A stretch of DNA of 24,231 nucleotides from Flavobacteriaceae bacterium UBA2000 (GCA_002335345.1 DDCS01000059.1:1-24231); one strand, 5' to 3'; counted from the first letter of the stretch, positions 8,099 through 16,141 are shown. The notes: generated from the letters alone by a model not told the origin. Program-made: numbers and translations.

Positions 8099-9082
8099 AT
8101 GGAAGCTACCGTAGCCAAAACAGGTACCGAAGGAAAGACATGGGGTGGAGGAACTCAACCATTCAACGTGAGTTACGGAAAGATGATGATGTGGTTTTTC
8201 ATCCTTTCAGATGCCTTGACATTCTCTGGATTCATTGCCTCTTATGGATTCTCTAGATTTAAATTTATTGATGCTTGGCCGATTGCGGATGAGGTATTTA
8301 CCCACGTCCCCTTTTTACATGGGGTTCCGGCGCCGATGTATTATGTAGCCTTCATGACCTTGGTGCTTATTTTTTCTTCAGTAACCATGGTTTTAGCCGT
8401 TGATGCAGGTCACAAAATGCAGCAAAGTAAGGTGGCCTGGTATATGTTCTTTACGATAATCGGTGGAGGAATTTTCGTTGGATCACAGGCATGGGAATGG
8501 GCGACATTCATCAAAGGAGATTACGGTGCTGTGGAGACCAACGGCGGGCGTATTTTACAATTTTTAGATACAGAAGGGAATCGTGTGGCCTTAGCGGATT
8601 TTGCATCGCCAATTCCGACGGACCGCGTGACCCATGAACGCAAAAATGGCGTTTGGCACTATGCCGAACCGACCACCAGAACAACATACGATATTGCTGA
8701 AGTGCAAAAGGGATTTGTGGCCAATGAAAACCTATTGATTCGCACTCAATATCTGGACCAAGATGGTCATCCGATCGTCCTTTCCCGTGAAGCGTCGATT
8801 GAAAAATTAATGAATGATGGAAAATTCGTTGTGGAAGGAGCAAATTTGCGACACAATGAATACGGACACCCCCTATTTGCCGACTTCTTTTTCTTTATCA
8901 CCGGATTTCACGGATTTCACGTTTTTTCAGGGGTAGTGATTAATGTTATTATCTTTTTCAATGTAATCATAGGCACTTATGAACGTCGTAAGAGCTATGA
9001 GATGGTTGAGAAAGTTGGACTCTACTGGCACTTTGTAGATTTGGTGTGGGTCTTTGTATTTACATTCTTTTATCTGGTTTAA
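8099..9082 (+). CDS. Cytochrome c oxidase subunit III, long form with soluble insert
   Basis: Second subunit III in tandem, 327 residues. The N-terminal helices start at KMMMWFFILSDALTFSGF, followed by AMYYVAF-type and GSQAWEWATF segments; the latter carries the conserved Glu. The C-terminal helices contain FFFITGFHGFHVFSGV and YWHFVDLVWVFVFTFFYLV. Between EWATF and FFFFITG, about residues 137-258, is a hydrophilic insert of about 120 residues, probably a periplasmic domain. It lacks cysteines, so it is not a haem-binding cytochrome c. The last TM segments are standard. It is encoded 41 bp after the short copy and 14 bp before subunit IV. Assignment is firm; the role of the insert is unknown. 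Confidence 0.93.
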   Translation: MEATVAKTGTEGKTWGGGTQPFNVSYGKMMMWFFILSDALTFSGFIASYGFSRFKFIDAWPIADEVFTHVPFLHGVPAPMYYVAFMTLVLIFSSVTMVLAVDAGHKMQQSKVAWYMFFTIIGGGIFVGSQAWEWATFIKGDYGAVETNGGRILQFLDTEGNRVALADFASPIPTDRVTHERKNGVWHYAEPTTRTTYDIAEVQKGFVANENLLIRTQYLDQDGHPIVLSREASIEKLMNDGKFVVEGANLRHNEYGHPLFADFFFFITGFHGFHVFSGVVINVIIFFNVIIGTYERRKSYEMVEKVGLYWHFVDLVWVFVFTFFYLV

Positions 9083-9096
9083 TTCTTTAGTACACC

Positions 9097-9480
9097 ATGG
9101 GACACGAACATAAATTAGAGATTTTTAGAGGTTTAGTGAAGTTCAATTCGAACATCCAAAAGATTTGGGGTGTTTTTATTTTCCTTTGCTTGGTTACCGC
9201 TGTTGAGGTAGTACTCGGAATTGTGAAGCCAGAGTTTTTAGTGCATGGTCGCTTTTTAACCATGAAATATTTGAACTGGATCTTCATTATTTTAACGCTC
9301 GTTAAAGCCTATTATATTACATGGGACTTCATGCACATGCGCGATGAGAAAACTGGATTGCGTCGTGCAGTGGTTTGGACTTTCGTATTCTTGATTTGTT
9401 ATTTAATCGCTATTTTATTGGTTGAGGCAGACTATATTTTTGAGATTTATAAAAACAACTTTATTAAATTCAATTTTTAA
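9097..9480 (+). CDS. Cytochrome c oxidase subunit IV family protein
   Basis: A small 127-residue membrane protein with three helices (about 22-42, 58-76 and 90-111). It has the prokaryotic subunit IV pattern: a charged N-terminus, an E-x-x-x-G turn after helix 1, the helix 2 pattern IILTLVKAYYITWDFMHMRDE, and a C-terminal VWTFVFLICYLIAILLVEADY. It is the last gene before a strong terminator, so it closes the cyoE-cox3-cox3-cox4 unit. Bacterial subunit IV is non-catalytic and stabilises the oxidase; the assignment follows from family pattern plus context. Confidence 0.9.
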   Translation: MGHEHKLEIFRGLVKFNSNIQKIWGVFIFLCLVTAVEVVLGIVKPEFLVHGRFLTMKYLNWIFIILTLVKAYYITWDFMHMRDEKTGLRRAVVWTFVFLICYLIAILLVEADYIFEIYKNNFIKFNF

Positions 9481-9510
9481 GTGGTGTCGCTCTGAATACA
9501 AGAAAAAATT

Positions 9511-9535
9511 AAGGCCCCTATATGGGGCCTTTTTT
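9511..9535 (+). terminator. Intrinsic terminator after cox subunit IV
   Basis: A perfect 8-bp stem AAGGCCCC/GGGGCCTT (9511-9518 with 9524-9531) with a TATAT loop runs directly into a T-tract to 9535; an A-rich tract lies just before it. It lies 30 bp after the subunit IV stop and ends the oxidase transcription unit. Confidence 0.9.
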
Positions 9536-9569
9536 GTTGAATAAATTTCTGCAAAAGACCTCGGGGTTG

Positions 9570-9577
9570 TATTTTTG
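9570..9577 (+). promoter_or_regulatory. -7 promoter box for the SCO/DUF420 unit
   Basis: TATTTTTG followed by C fits the TAnnTTTG consensus and lies just after the terminator and 16 bp before the ATG at 9593. That makes it the likely start of a new transcription unit with a very short leader. No good TTTG element is found at normal spacing. Confidence 0.5.
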
Positions 9578-9592
9578 CATAAAACAATTATT

Positions 9593-10243
9593 ATGGGCTT
9601 GAAGAAGTATTTAGTTCTTGGGATTTTATTCATTTTGCCCATTACGGTGTATTTGTTTTTTGCCAGTGGGGTCAATCAATTTGCAAAACTCCCCAAGTTG
9701 GGAGATCAAATGATCGTGCTGAGTGCCTTTGAAGATGAAAACGGAGCGGCGCTAACTACTGAAGGGAAAATTACAATTTTAGGATTTTTGGGGCAGAATG
9801 CCCTCGATCACAAGGCAGAAGTATTTAACCTGGCCCACAAAATCTATAAAAAGAATTATCAGTTCGAGGACTTTCAAATGTTATTTCTGACCACCAAAGA
9901 TCAGGACTCTGCTGTCCTCTCCTTAAAGCAAGAATTTGCGCAGATTGCAGATCCGATAAATTTTAAAGTAGGATATGGAGATTTAGTCGAGATTGCACAA
10001 ATCCATAATCTTTTAAACACGCCCTATGCTTTAGACGCTAACGGATCTTCGTCCTATGTTTATATCCTGGACAAGGATAGCCAACTCAGAGGTCGAGAAG
10101 AGAGCGACTATCAAGAATTCGGTGTGGGCTATAACGCAGCAAATTATGCCATCATCAATAATGAGATGAATGACGATATAAAGATCATTTTAGCAGAATA
10201 TCGACTTGCGCTTAAGAAATACAAATCGTCTCGCAAAAAGTAG
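9593..10243 (+). CDS. Membrane-anchored, cysteine-free SCO/thioredoxin-like protein
   Basis: A 216-residue protein with an N-terminal hydrophobic anchor (residues 5-26) and a periplasmic domain. ATG 9593 is chosen because the TTG six codons earlier lies inside the -7 box. After the anchor come KLPKLGDQ, an EGKITILGFLGQN strand, a helix, FQMLFLTTKDQD and a late YVYILDKDSQLRGR strand. This order resembles the thioredoxin fold of SCO proteins. There is no cysteine anywhere in the protein, so the CxxxC copper site is absent at the expected GFLGQNALDHK position. It sits two bases before a real SCO gene. It may be a structural or regulatory partner of SCO in CuA assembly, but that is inference; the fold call is moderate. 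Confidence 0.65.
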   Translation: MGLKKYLVLGILFILPITVYLFFASGVNQFAKLPKLGDQMIVLSAFEDENGAALTTEGKITILGFLGQNALDHKAEVFNLAHKIYKKNYQFEDFQMLFLTTKDQDSAVLSLKQEFAQIADPINFKVGYGDLVEIAQIHNLLNTPYALDANGSSSYVYILDKDSQLRGREESDYQEFGVGYNAANYAIINNEMNDDIKIILAEYRLALKKYKSSRKK

Positions 10244-10245
10244 AT

Positions 10246-10935
10246 ATGAAAAAGCAAAACTATTCTTATATCGGGATAACGTTTGTGATTTTGGTTTTTG
10301 GGATTATGTTTATCCCAAAGATAATTTCACGGGTCAGAGGTGAGAAAATTGTCGATATGGACCGGCATAATTTAGAACATGCATCGTTTAAAAATGTTGA
10401 TATGGCCACCATTGGTCCAGCGCCGAAATTCACACTCACCGACCAAAGAGGGGATTTATTTTCAAGTGAAGATCTAGAGGGTCAAATCTATGTTGTGGAG
10501 TTTTTTTTCACTACCTGTCCGTCTATTTGTCCTATAATGACGCAAAATTTGCTCCAAGTGCAGTCTGCCTTTGCTGATGATTCAGGAATCAGTCTTGTCT
10601 CTATTTCGATTAATCCTGTATATGATACTCCTGAAGTACTTACCAATTATGCAAAAAAATATGGGATAACACATCCAAATTGGCATTTACTTACTGGGGA
10701 TCAAGACAGGATTTACCAAATGGCGAATAAAGGTTTTAATCTTTATGTGGGCCCTGGCGCCGAAATTGATGGGGGTTTTGAGCACTCAGGTTTTTTTGCG
10801 TTAGTCGATGGTCAAGGAAATATTCGATCGCGCTATGATCAATATGGAAACCCGATAATTTATTACGACGGTTTAGAGCTCAAGCAAGTTTCCAATTTAA
10901 TTAACGATATTAGCGTGCTTCTAAAGGAAAAATGA
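10246..10935 (+). CDS. SCO family copper protein for oxidase CuA-site assembly
   Basis: SCO1/SenC/PrrC proteins are periplasmic, membrane-anchored thioredoxin-like proteins that bind copper and help form the CuA centre of cytochrome oxidase subunit II. The 229-residue product has an N-terminal anchor (residues 8-26), an APKFTLTDQRGDLFSSEDLEGQ segment, the copper motif C91-P-S-I-C95-P within FFFTTCPSICP, and the third ligand His180 in GGFEHSGFF. All three ligands are present, so it should be functional. Its ATG is two bases after the preceding stop, and it overlaps DUF420 by four bases (ATGATG). Placement next to oxidase subunit genes supports the role. Confidence 0.95.
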   Translation: MKKQNYSYIGITFVILVFGIMFIPKIISRVRGEKIVDMDRHNLEHASFKNVDMATIGPAPKFTLTDQRGDLFSSEDLEGQIYVVEFFFTTCPSICPIMTQNLLQVQSAFADDSGISLVSISINPVYDTPEVLTNYAKKYGITHPNWHLLTGDQDRIYQMANKGFNLYVGPGAEIDGGFEHSGFFALVDGQGNIRSRYDQYGNPIIYYDGLELKQVSNLINDISVLLKEK

Positions 10936-11459
10936 TGAAACAGTTTTTACAATCCCGATATAAATTTGTGATTTGGGCCCTATCGGCACTTATACCTGTA
11001 GTTGTTGCCATATTATTTCGCGTTCGCCTTCCAGAGGTCGAGCCACTTATGTTTTTACCCCCGATTTATGCGGGCATTAATGCCATTACCGCGGTGCTTT
11101 TGGTAGCGGCTGTACGGCAAATTAAAAAAGGGAATCGGGCAAGGCACGAGCGATTAATGTCTACTGCCATATTGTGTTCCATTGCTTTTTTGGTGATGTA
11201 TGTCGCGTATCACATGACCTCTGATCCTACCCCGTACGGTGGCGAAGGGTTTCTGAGAGGGGCTTATTATTTTATCCTGATCAGTCATATCGTTTTGTCC
11301 ATATCAGTCATCCCCTTAGTGCTTTTCACTTATTATTATGCGAGTACGGAGCAATTTGCGCAGCATAGAAAAATCGCTAAAATCACTTTTCCTATATGGC
11401 TTTACGTGGCGGTAACAGGGGTCATTGTTTATTTGATGATTGCGCCGTACTATGCCTAG
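10932..11459 (+). CDS. DUF420 (YozB/CtaM-like) membrane protein
   Basis: A 175-residue membrane protein with five likely helices (about 11-28, 41-61, 77-94, 110-133 and 149-171). It carries conserved histidines in ARHERLM, YHMTS, SHIVLS and QHRKIAK, the last two at helix edges. This matches DUF420. A member of the family, CtaM of staphylococci, is needed for haem A-containing oxidase activity, as I recall. Clustering with SCO and oxidase genes supports an assembly or haem-related role here. It starts at 10932 (or ATG at 10935) overlapping the SCO stop, and its own end overlaps the next gene by eight bases. Family call is good; biochemical function is inferred. Confidence 0.85.
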   Translation: MMKQFLQSRYKFVIWALSALIPVVVAILFRVRLPEVEPLMFLPPIYAGINAITAVLLVAAVRQIKKGNRARHERLMSTAILCSIAFLVMYVAYHMTSDPTPYGGEGFLRGAYYFILISHIVLSISVIPLVLFTYYYASTEQFAQHRKIAKITFPIWLYVAVTGVIVYLMIAPYYA

Positions 11460-11688
11460 GGGAGCCACGAAAAATCTGCTTTTAATCATTGCCTTGGTTA
11501 TTTTTTCGGTGGAGTTTAATGCGCTCTTGGCCCAATGTGCGATGTGTCGTGCGGTTTTAGAGAGTGATGCCTCAGGTCAAGCGGCCAAGGGAATCAATAA
11601 CGGCATCGTTTACCTTATGGTTTTTCCTTATTTATTGGTCGGTGCTGTCGGTTATGCCGTCTATAAAATAAGGCGCTCAAAGTCTTAA
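11452..11688 (+). CDS. Small CxxC membrane protein of the oxidase-assembly cluster
   Basis: A 78-residue protein. ATG 11452 is preferred over a TTG four codons upstream because it gives an eight-base overlap with the DUF420 stop (ATGCCTAG), the pattern used elsewhere in this operon. The N-terminal hydrophobic segment (about 8-26) may be a signal peptide or anchor and is followed by a CAMC motif. A short polar stretch ESDASGQAAKGINNG follows, then a second helix (about 52-70) and a basic tail. The two cysteines would lie just outside the membrane. The family is unnamed to me. A metal- or thiol-handling role beside SCO is conceivable but unproven. Confidence 0.7.
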   Translation: MPRGATKNLLLIIALVIFSVEFNALLAQCAMCRAVLESDASGQAAKGINNGIVYLMVFPYLLVGAVGYAVYKIRRSKS

Positions 11689-11722
11689 CAAAGATTTCAC
11701 ACAATTATCACGCCTAGGGGCT

Positions 11723-11730
11723 TATTTTTG
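11723..11730 (+). promoter_or_regulatory. -7 promoter box for the efflux cluster
   Basis: TATTTTTG (TAnnTTTG consensus) lies 18 bp before the ATPase ATG at 11748, in the 59-bp gap that separates the oxidase-assembly unit from the efflux unit. No convincing -33 element is seen. Confidence 0.45.
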
Positions 11731-11747
11731 GTGCTTTTGAAGAGATA

Positions 11748-12455
11748 ATGATTGAAATCGACAACCTGCATAAATCCTACGCCGTAGGACAAAATCAACT
11801 TCACGTTCTCAAGGGCATAAATTTCTCGGTAAATTCTGGGGAGATGGTGGCGATTATGGGGTCTTCCGGCTCTGGAAAATCGACTTTTCTCAATATTCTT
11901 GGCATGCTAGACGAGGCAGACCAAGGAAGTTATATTTTGGATGGTACGCCAATCAAAAACTTAAATGAGTCGCTAGCGGCTCGTTATCGCAATCAATTTT
12001 TGGGGTTTATTTTTCAGTCCTTTAATCTTATATCCTATAAGTCTGCTCTGGACAACGTTGCTTTGCCGCTTTACTATCAGGGGGTGAAACGTCAAGAGCG
12101 CACTGAGCGCGCCATGCATTATTTAGAAAAGGTTGGCTTGGCCAGCTGGGCAGAACACCTGCCCAATGAGCTTTCTGGAGGACAAAAACAACGTGTGGCC
12201 ATTGCTCGTGCCTTGGCGAGTGACCCTAAGGTTCTTTTGGCCGATGAACCCACAGGAGCCTTAGACTCAAAAACCTCATATGAGGTCATGGAACTGATTC
12301 AAGAAATTAACGATGAAGGCAAAACTATTTTGTGTGTGACCCACGAACTCGATATCGCTCATATGTGCCGCCGAATCGTTCACTTAAAGGATGGGTTGAT
12401 ACTCAAAGACGAACGGGTGGAGCAAGTCCGCGCAAAAAATGCTTTGAATGTTTAG
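11748..12455 (+). CDS. MacB-type ABC transporter ATP-binding protein
   Basis: A nucleotide-binding subunit, 235 residues, of the LolD/MacB/FtsE group. Visible motifs are Walker A GSSGSGKST (residues 38-46), Q-loop region FIFQSFNL, signature LSGGQKQRVAIARAL, Walker B VLLADEPTGALDS and the H-loop in CVTHELDIA. It has no fused permease, unlike E. coli MacB. The ATPase is encoded separately and overlaps the first permease by eight bases (ATGTTTAG). With the two permeases, adaptors and TolC downstream it forms a complete tripartite export system. The substrate (macrolide, peptide, lipoprotein or siderophore) cannot be read from the sequence. Confidence 0.95.
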   Translation: MIEIDNLHKSYAVGQNQLHVLKGINFSVNSGEMVAIMGSSGSGKSTFLNILGMLDEADQGSYILDGTPIKNLNESLAARYRNQFLGFIFQSFNLISYKSALDNVALPLYYQGVKRQERTERAMHYLEKVGLASWAEHLPNELSGGQKQRVAIARALASDPKVLLADEPTGALDSKTSYEVMELIQEINDEGKTILCVTHELDIAHMCRRIVHLKDGLILKDERVEQVRAKNALNV

Positions 12456-13692
12456 TTTAGAGCGTTGGCAAGAAATTTTTGAAACCCTAAACAAGAACAG
12501 ATTGCGCACTTTTCTTACCGCGTTGTCTGTAGCTTCAGGGATCTTTATTTTGGTGATTCTACTCGGGGTGAGTACGGGGATTCAAAATGGGGTTCAATCT
12601 GAGTTTGAACAAGATGCGACCAATAGAATTTCGGTTTGGACCGGGGTCACGACTAAGGAGTACAAAGGGCTTAATCCCGGGCGATACATCCAACTCAAAA
12701 ATGAAGATTTTAATCTGATCTCTAAAAACTATAGGGACTATATAGAGTACGAAACCCCAATTTTTTCTATCTGGGGCGGCTCCGTTAGTTACAAAGACCA
12801 AAGTGGTAATTACCGCTTAGAAGGCGCTTATCCCGATCAGCAGTTTATCGAAAACGAAACTATGGTTTCGGGTCGATTTATTAATCAAAGTGATTTAAAT
12901 CAGTCGGCAAAGGTGGCTGTGATCGGCAATCAAATGAAATTAGATCTTTTTAAAGAGGTTGATCCGATCGGGGAACAAATTGATATTCAAGGCATCAATT
13001 TTATTGTGGTTGGGGTTTATAGTGATCCGGGAGGCAATCGAGAAGAGAATCGCATTTTTTTGCCCTTAAGCACAGCCCAAAAAGTTTATAATGCGCAAGA
13101 TAAATTACGCTCTCTGGCTTATACAGTAAAAATGAGCGATAATTTTGAACAAGCGGTATCCCTTTCTCGCGCGATGACCGAAAGGATCGATAGCGATTTG
13201 CGTCAGAAGTTCAGTATTGCACCAGATGACCAATCTGCCGTTCGCGTGTTTAATACATTGGAGGAGGCAAAAAAAATATATGGATTAATTGATACCATCA
13301 GGGCCGTTTTTTGGTTCATCGGTATTGGAACTATTATTGCAGGAATTGTTGGGGTAAGCAATATTATGCTCATTGTGGTTAAGGAGCGAACAAAAGAGAT
13401 TGGTATCAGAAAAGCCCTTGGGGCTTTGCCATGGTCCATTATCGGAATGATTCTTCAAGAAGCCATATTTATTACCGCAGTGGCGGGTTTTGTCGGTCTT
13501 TTTCTAGGTGTGGGTCTGCTTGAGCTGATTGGGCCGATGGTTGATTCTGCCTTTATTAAGTATCCACAAGTGGACTTTACCACAGCCATGACCACAGTAT
13601 TTGTGCTCATTACGGCAGGAGCTTTGGCGGGATTTATTCCTGCACAGAGAGCGGCACATATAAAACCTATTGAGGCCTTAAGAGACGAATAA
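12448..13692 (+). CDS. MacB/FtsX-type ABC permease, copy 1
   Basis: A 414-residue permease with the four-helix MacB layout. The first helix is at about residues 19-42 after NRLRTFLTAL, then comes a large periplasmic MacB core domain (about 50-270), and three C-terminal helices form the FtsX domain (about 285-400). The typical SNIMLIVVKERTKEIGIRKALGA segment follows the second helix, and the C-terminus has PAQRAAHIKPIEALRDE. It begins inside the ATPase stop and ends one base into the second permease (TAATG). It is probably one half of a heterodimer with copy 2, since both are similar in length and share motifs but differ clearly in the periplasmic domain. Confidence 0.93.
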   Translation: MFSLERWQEIFETLNKNRLRTFLTALSVASGIFILVILLGVSTGIQNGVQSEFEQDATNRISVWTGVTTKEYKGLNPGRYIQLKNEDFNLISKNYRDYIEYETPIFSIWGGSVSYKDQSGNYRLEGAYPDQQFIENETMVSGRFINQSDLNQSAKVAVIGNQMKLDLFKEVDPIGEQIDIQGINFIVVGVYSDPGGNREENRIFLPLSTAQKVYNAQDKLRSLAYTVKMSDNFEQAVSLSRAMTERIDSDLRQKFSIAPDDQSAVRVFNTLEEAKKIYGLIDTIRAVFWFIGIGTIIAGIVGVSNIMLIVVKERTKEIGIRKALGALPWSIIGMILQEAIFITAVAGFVGLFLGVGLLELIGPMVDSAFIKYPQVDFTTAMTTVFVLITAGALAGFIPAQRAAHIKPIEALRDE

Positions 13693-14951
13693 TGCTACAA
13701 AAAGAACGCTGGGACGAAATACTCGAGGCACTTAATGCCAACCGCTTTAGAACCATCATGACTGCTTTTGGTGTCTTTTGGGGGATTTTTATTTTGGTTA
13801 TATTACTCGCGCTCACGAATGGTTTAAAAAATGGCGTTCAGGCGGATTTTGGAGACTTTGCCACGAATACGATTTTTATGTGGACTCAAAGCACCTCTAT
13901 GCCTTATCAGGGCTTTACCAAAGGACGTTATTTTAACTTTAGACAGTCTGATGTGGCCTTACTCAAAGAAAAATTTCCTGAATTGCGTTTTGTTTCACCG
14001 CGCAATCAATTGGGGGGTTTTCGGGGGTCAAACAACGTAACGCGTGGAGATAAAACTGGGGCCTTCAACATTTATGGGGACAATCCAGAATACATCAAAC
14101 AAGAACCTTTAGATGTTTTAAAAGGGCGCTTTTTGTCTTACTCCGATATTCAAGATGAGCGAAAAGTGGCTGTAGTTGGCACCGATGTGATCAAGAGCCT
14201 ATTTGATATTGGAGAAGAACCCATTGGGTCGTATATAAAAATCAATGGGATAAATTTTATGGTTATTGGCGTGGTTAAAAAAACCTCAAGTCAAGGCGAT
14301 AACCAAGAAGACGCCAACACCATTTATATTCCATTTTCAACTTTTGGGAAGGCATTTAATTATGGGGATATTGTAGGCTGGATGGCCATTACCGCTATTG
14401 ATGAAGTGCCTATTACCCAAATTAAGCCAGAAATCATGAAGGAAATGCGCGCAGCGCACAAGGTCCATCCGGATGATGAGCGGGCCATTGGACATTTTGA
14501 TTTGGCAGAGCAATTTCAAAAGATTACCGGTTTATTCTCAATTTTAAGCTTTGTCGGCTATTTCGTTGGCGCATTAGTATTGATGTCCGGGGTCATCGGA
14601 ATTAGTAATATTATGCTGATCGTGGTCAAAGAACGCACCAAAGAAATCGGGATAAGACGCGCTCTCGGGGCTACGCCAAGAGAGATCCGAGGCCAAGTGT
14701 TGCAAGAATCGATGTTTTTGACCCTTATTTCGGGTATGGCAGGCATTAGTTTTGCCGCCGGATTAATTTGGGTCATGAATACACTTTTGGATGCCGCGGG
14801 CTCTGTAGAAAATTTTGCAAATCCGTCGGTGAGTGTCGGGGTTATTTTTATTGCGTTAACCATTTTGGTCATCTCTGGATTACTGGCCGGAATGATTCCC
14901 GCCACGCGTGCCACTCAAATGAAACCCGTCGATGCCTTGCGCATGGACTAA
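13692..14951 (+). CDS. MacB/FtsX-type ABC permease, copy 2
   Basis: A paralogue of the preceding permease, 419 residues, with the same architecture: NRFRTIMTAFGVFWGIFILVILLAL as first helix, a periplasmic core domain, and three C-terminal helices containing SNIMLIVVKERTKEIGIRRALGATP and PATRATQMKPVDALRMD. The shared FtsX motif is nearly identical between copies; the periplasmic domains diverge more. Only one ATPase gene is present for two permeases, so the likely unit is an ATPase homodimer with a permease heterodimer. The overlap of stop and start supports equal expression. The next gene, an adaptor, is 35 bp downstream. Confidence 0.93.
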   Translation: MLQKERWDEILEALNANRFRTIMTAFGVFWGIFILVILLALTNGLKNGVQADFGDFATNTIFMWTQSTSMPYQGFTKGRYFNFRQSDVALLKEKFPELRFVSPRNQLGGFRGSNNVTRGDKTGAFNIYGDNPEYIKQEPLDVLKGRFLSYSDIQDERKVAVVGTDVIKSLFDIGEEPIGSYIKINGINFMVIGVVKKTSSQGDNQEDANTIYIPFSTFGKAFNYGDIVGWMAITAIDEVPITQIKPEIMKEMRAAHKVHPDDERAIGHFDLAEQFQKITGLFSILSFVGYFVGALVLMSGVIGISNIMLIVVKERTKEIGIRRALGATPREIRGQVLQESMFLTLISGMAGISFAAGLIWVMNTLLDAAGSVENFANPSVSVGVIFIALTILVISGLLAGMIPATRATQMKPVDALRMD

Positions 14952-14986
14952 CAAAACATGAATAAAAAGTATTAATACAACCAACA

Positions 14987-16141
14987 ATGAAAAGAAGAGG
15001 AACTTTAATCACGTTAATTATTATCGGTGTCTTATTTATCCTAGGGGTACGCTATATCTGGCTCAAGGATCAGCAAGACCCCATTGTTTATGAGTACGAT
15101 CAGGCGACTATAGGTTCTGTCGTTAAAAAGACTGTGGCTACAGGAAGTATTGTTCCTAAAGAAGAGGTGCTTATCAAGCCCAATATTTCTGGAATTATTG
15201 ACGCCATTTTTGTGGAAGCTGGCCAAACGGTGGTCACGGGCGATTTAATTGCAAAAGTCCGCGTCGTCCCGAACATTAATTCCCTAAACAGCGCACAAAA
15301 CAACATTAAGGCGGCCAAGACTCAAGTAGAGACGGCCCGATTGGCTTTAGAACGTCAAACCAGTATATACGAACGTCAACAGGTATTGTTTCAAAAAGGA
15401 GTCATCTCGGCAAACGAATTTGATACGGCGCGATTGTCTTTTGACCAGGCCACCCAACGATACAATCAAGAACAAGTCAATTTACGTGCGGCAGAACAGA
15501 CTTTTGATATTGTCAAGACGGGTTCAACCCAAGGACTTGGGGCTGTGGCCAACACAGAAATTCGCGCAACGGTTTCTGGGATGGTTCTCGATGTTCCTGT
15601 TAAGGTCGGAAATCAAGTCATTGAGTCAAATAATTTTAATGACGGAACGACCATTGCTATTTTGGCGGATGTCAATAAAATGATTTTTGAAGGGAAATTA
15701 GACGAGAGTGAGGTTGGAAAGATCAAAGAGAACTTAGCCTTAGAAATTACAGTGGGGGCCATTGAGGATAAGTCTTTCGATGCCGTACTAGACTATATCG
15801 CTCCCAAAGGCATTGAGGAGAACGGCGCAGTACAGTTTGAAATAAAAGGAAGTTTAAGTAAAAAAGACACGACGTTTATTCGCGCAGGCCTCAGTGCTAA
15901 TGCCTCGATAATCTTAGCGCGAGCCGACAGTGTGCTCACCATAAAAGAGTCCTTAGTTCAGTATGATCGAGAAACACAACAAGCCTTTGTTGAAATTGAA
16001 ACCGGTGATCAGAAATTTGAGCGTAGAGACTTAACCCTGGGCATCAGTGACGGTTTAATTGTAGAAGTCTTGTCAGGAATAAGTCAAGAAGACAAAATAA
16101 AAGTGTGGAATCAACTCAAACAACCCGACGGAAGACCTTAA
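14987..16141 (+). CDS. MacA/HlyD-like periplasmic adaptor, copy 1
   Basis: A membrane fusion protein that bridges the inner-membrane MacB-type permease and TolC. The 384 residues comprise an N-terminal anchor (about 5-24), a first lipoyl half around KKTVATGSIVPKEEVLIKP and VEAGQTVVTGDLIAKV, a coiled-coil hairpin of about 95-165 (ARLALERQTSIYERQQVLFQKG), the second lipoyl half at about 190-225, and a beta-barrel with a C-terminal membrane-proximal domain ending GISQEDKIKVWNQ. No lipobox cysteine is seen, so it is anchored by its helix. It lies between the permeases and TolC. Confidence 0.92.
   Translation: MKRRGTLITLIIIGVLFILGVRYIWLKDQQDPIVYEYDQATIGSVVKKTVATGSIVPKEEVLIKPNISGIIDAIFVEAGQTVVTGDLIAKVRVVPNINSLNSAQNNIKAAKTQVETARLALERQTSIYERQQVLFQKGVISANEFDTARLSFDQATQRYNQEQVNLRAAEQTFDIVKTGSTQGLGAVANTEIRATVSGMVLDVPVKVGNQVIESNNFNDGTTIAILADVNKMIFEGKLDESEVGKIKENLALEITVGAIEDKSFDAVLDYIAPKGIEENGAVQFEIKGSLSKKDTTFIRAGLSANASIILARADSVLTIKESLVQYDRETQQAFVEIETGDQKFERRDLTLGISDGLIVEVLSGISQEDKIKVWNQLKQPDGRP

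Noticed and set aside
8511..8843. 110-codon antisense frame over the long cox3 gene, and similar frames opposite the permeases and surface protein
   Set aside because: They lie fully inside strong genes, lack family features and promoters, and are expected shadows of coding sequence.
9575..9592. TTG start extending the SCO-like protein by six residues
   Set aside because: The TTG is part of the TATTTTTG promoter box; ATG 9593 begins a normal anchor sequence.
11440..11451. TTG start for the small CxxC protein
   Set aside because: ATG 11452 gives the eight-base stop overlap seen elsewhere in the cluster and a sensible N-terminus.
11748..14951. Lipoprotein-release (LolCDE) system as an alternative for the ATPase and two permeases
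   Set aside because: The linked adaptors and TolC point to a MacAB-TolC-type exporter; LolCDE has no such partners, although the ATPase alone cannot tell them apart.
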